64,000 nt of DNA from Lunatibacter salilacus (GTDB taxonomy: Bacteria; Bacteroidota; Bacteroidia; Cytophagales; Cyclobacteriaceae): contig NZ_VOLC01000001.1 of the NCBI RefSeq assembly GCF_009797935.1, positions 675,866-739,865 of the forward strand. Reading direction: 5' to 3'. Both the position numbers and the translations under genes were made by a program. Under the pieces are notes generated by a model. It searched no databases. It worked only from the letters and a program-made list of their open reading frames with translations, and was not told the DNA's origin. This document shows positions 63,661 through 64,000 of this stretch, piece after piece; position 1 is the stretch's first letter; every line of letters begins with the position of its first letter.

Positions 63661-64000
63661 GCTGAAAAATTCTGCGTACATCTGCGAAATCTGCGTGAAA
63701 CCCTTTTAATTATCGATTCAATACTTGAAAACTTATAGGTATTTGTTTCATTTACTGTTTGCCTGGGGTAAAGATATTTTTACCGTTAGCTGCGCAATTA
63801 TTTCCCGCAGATAGCGCGGATTTTCGCTGAAAAATACTGTGTAGATCTGCGAAATCTGCGTGAAACCCTTTTAATTATCGATTCAATACTTGAAAACTTA
63901 TAGGTATTTGTTTCATTTACTGTTTGCCTGGGGTAAAGATTATTTTACCGTTAGCTGCGCAATTATTTCCCGCAGATAGCGCGGATTTTCGCTGAAAAAT
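63661..64000. repeat. 165-bp direct tandem repeat, continuing beyond the window
   Basis: GCTGAAAAAT recurs at 63661, 63826 and 63991, exactly 165 bases apart; TCTGCGAAATCTGCGTGAAA (63681, 63846) and TACCGTTAGCTGCGCAATTA (63781, 63946) keep the same period. Two units are nearly identical, and the third starts 10 bases before the end. The unit contains the CTGCGAAATCTGCG motif, often found between genes in Bacteroidota. No coding capacity; 63560-63660 has a degenerate start of the same motif. Confidence 0.8.

Noticed and set aside
63661..64000. CRISPR array
   Set aside because: The repeat unit is 165 bases with no unique spacers and no cas genes are present.

Overview
The window looks like chromosomal DNA of a free-living Bacteroidota bacterium, most likely order Cytophagales and close to the Cyclobacteriaceae. 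The evidence is a SusC/SusD pair, a gliding-type C-terminal sorting domain protein next to a PorP/SprF protein (type IX secretion), TAnnTTTG-type promoters, few Shine-Dalgarno sequences, a long SecA, and a Bacteroidota-type YbeY. The family-level assignment is inference. No phage, CRISPR array or intact insertion sequence is visible.

Layout. 1-8.4 kb: end of an M3 peptidase gene, a methyltransferase interrupted by an in-frame TAA, an M14 carboxypeptidase lipoprotein divergent from a dipeptide epimerase plus PLP enzyme pair, an outer-membrane barrel protein and an exported glycoside hydrolase. 8.4-11.4 kb is the least ordinary stretch: a small RNA gene that folds as a leucine-type tRNA with an abnormal anticodon loop and a huge variable arm, with its own promoter and terminator; an AAA/DUF4143 ATPase under a promoter covered by an 18-bp inverted repeat; REP-like hairpins; and a start-less gene remnant. 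11.4-18.6 kb: a Tat/cytochrome-type operon (PSD1-like protein, DUF1501 protein, beta-propeller) divergent from a membrane-anchored winged-helix regulator. 18.6-29.1 kb: a two-RCK potassium channel, a DabA-DabB-SulP inorganic-carbon cluster, small secreted proteins, an AraC-type regulator with a degenerate HMA-like N-terminus, and a nested palindromic element. 29.2-34.2 kb: susC, susD and a lipoprotein. 35-41.3 kb: a MarR-controlled beta-oxidation operon.

41.3-46.5 kb carries origin-proximal signatures. A 340-bp AT-rich intergenic region holds two consensus and two near-consensus DnaA boxes inside a flanking inverted repeat. Two perfect parS palindromes lie between mnmG and ybeY. 46-56 kb is a mostly minus-strand housekeeping block (mnmG, ybeY, anti-sigma-like kinase, xth, S1/P1 nuclease, M20 amidohydrolase, SPOR lipoprotein, secA, dapF). 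56-64 kb is plus-strand: a Tat-exported lipoprotein superoxide dismutase, a MazG-like pyrophosphohydrolase, a P1 self-processing peptidase, a large SprB-repeat surface protein with its SprF-like partner, and a 165-bp tandem repeat running off the end.

The most rewarding items are the tRNA-like RNA gene, the oriC/parS signals, the operator-like repeat before the ATPase, the nested palindromic element and the 165-bp repeat.
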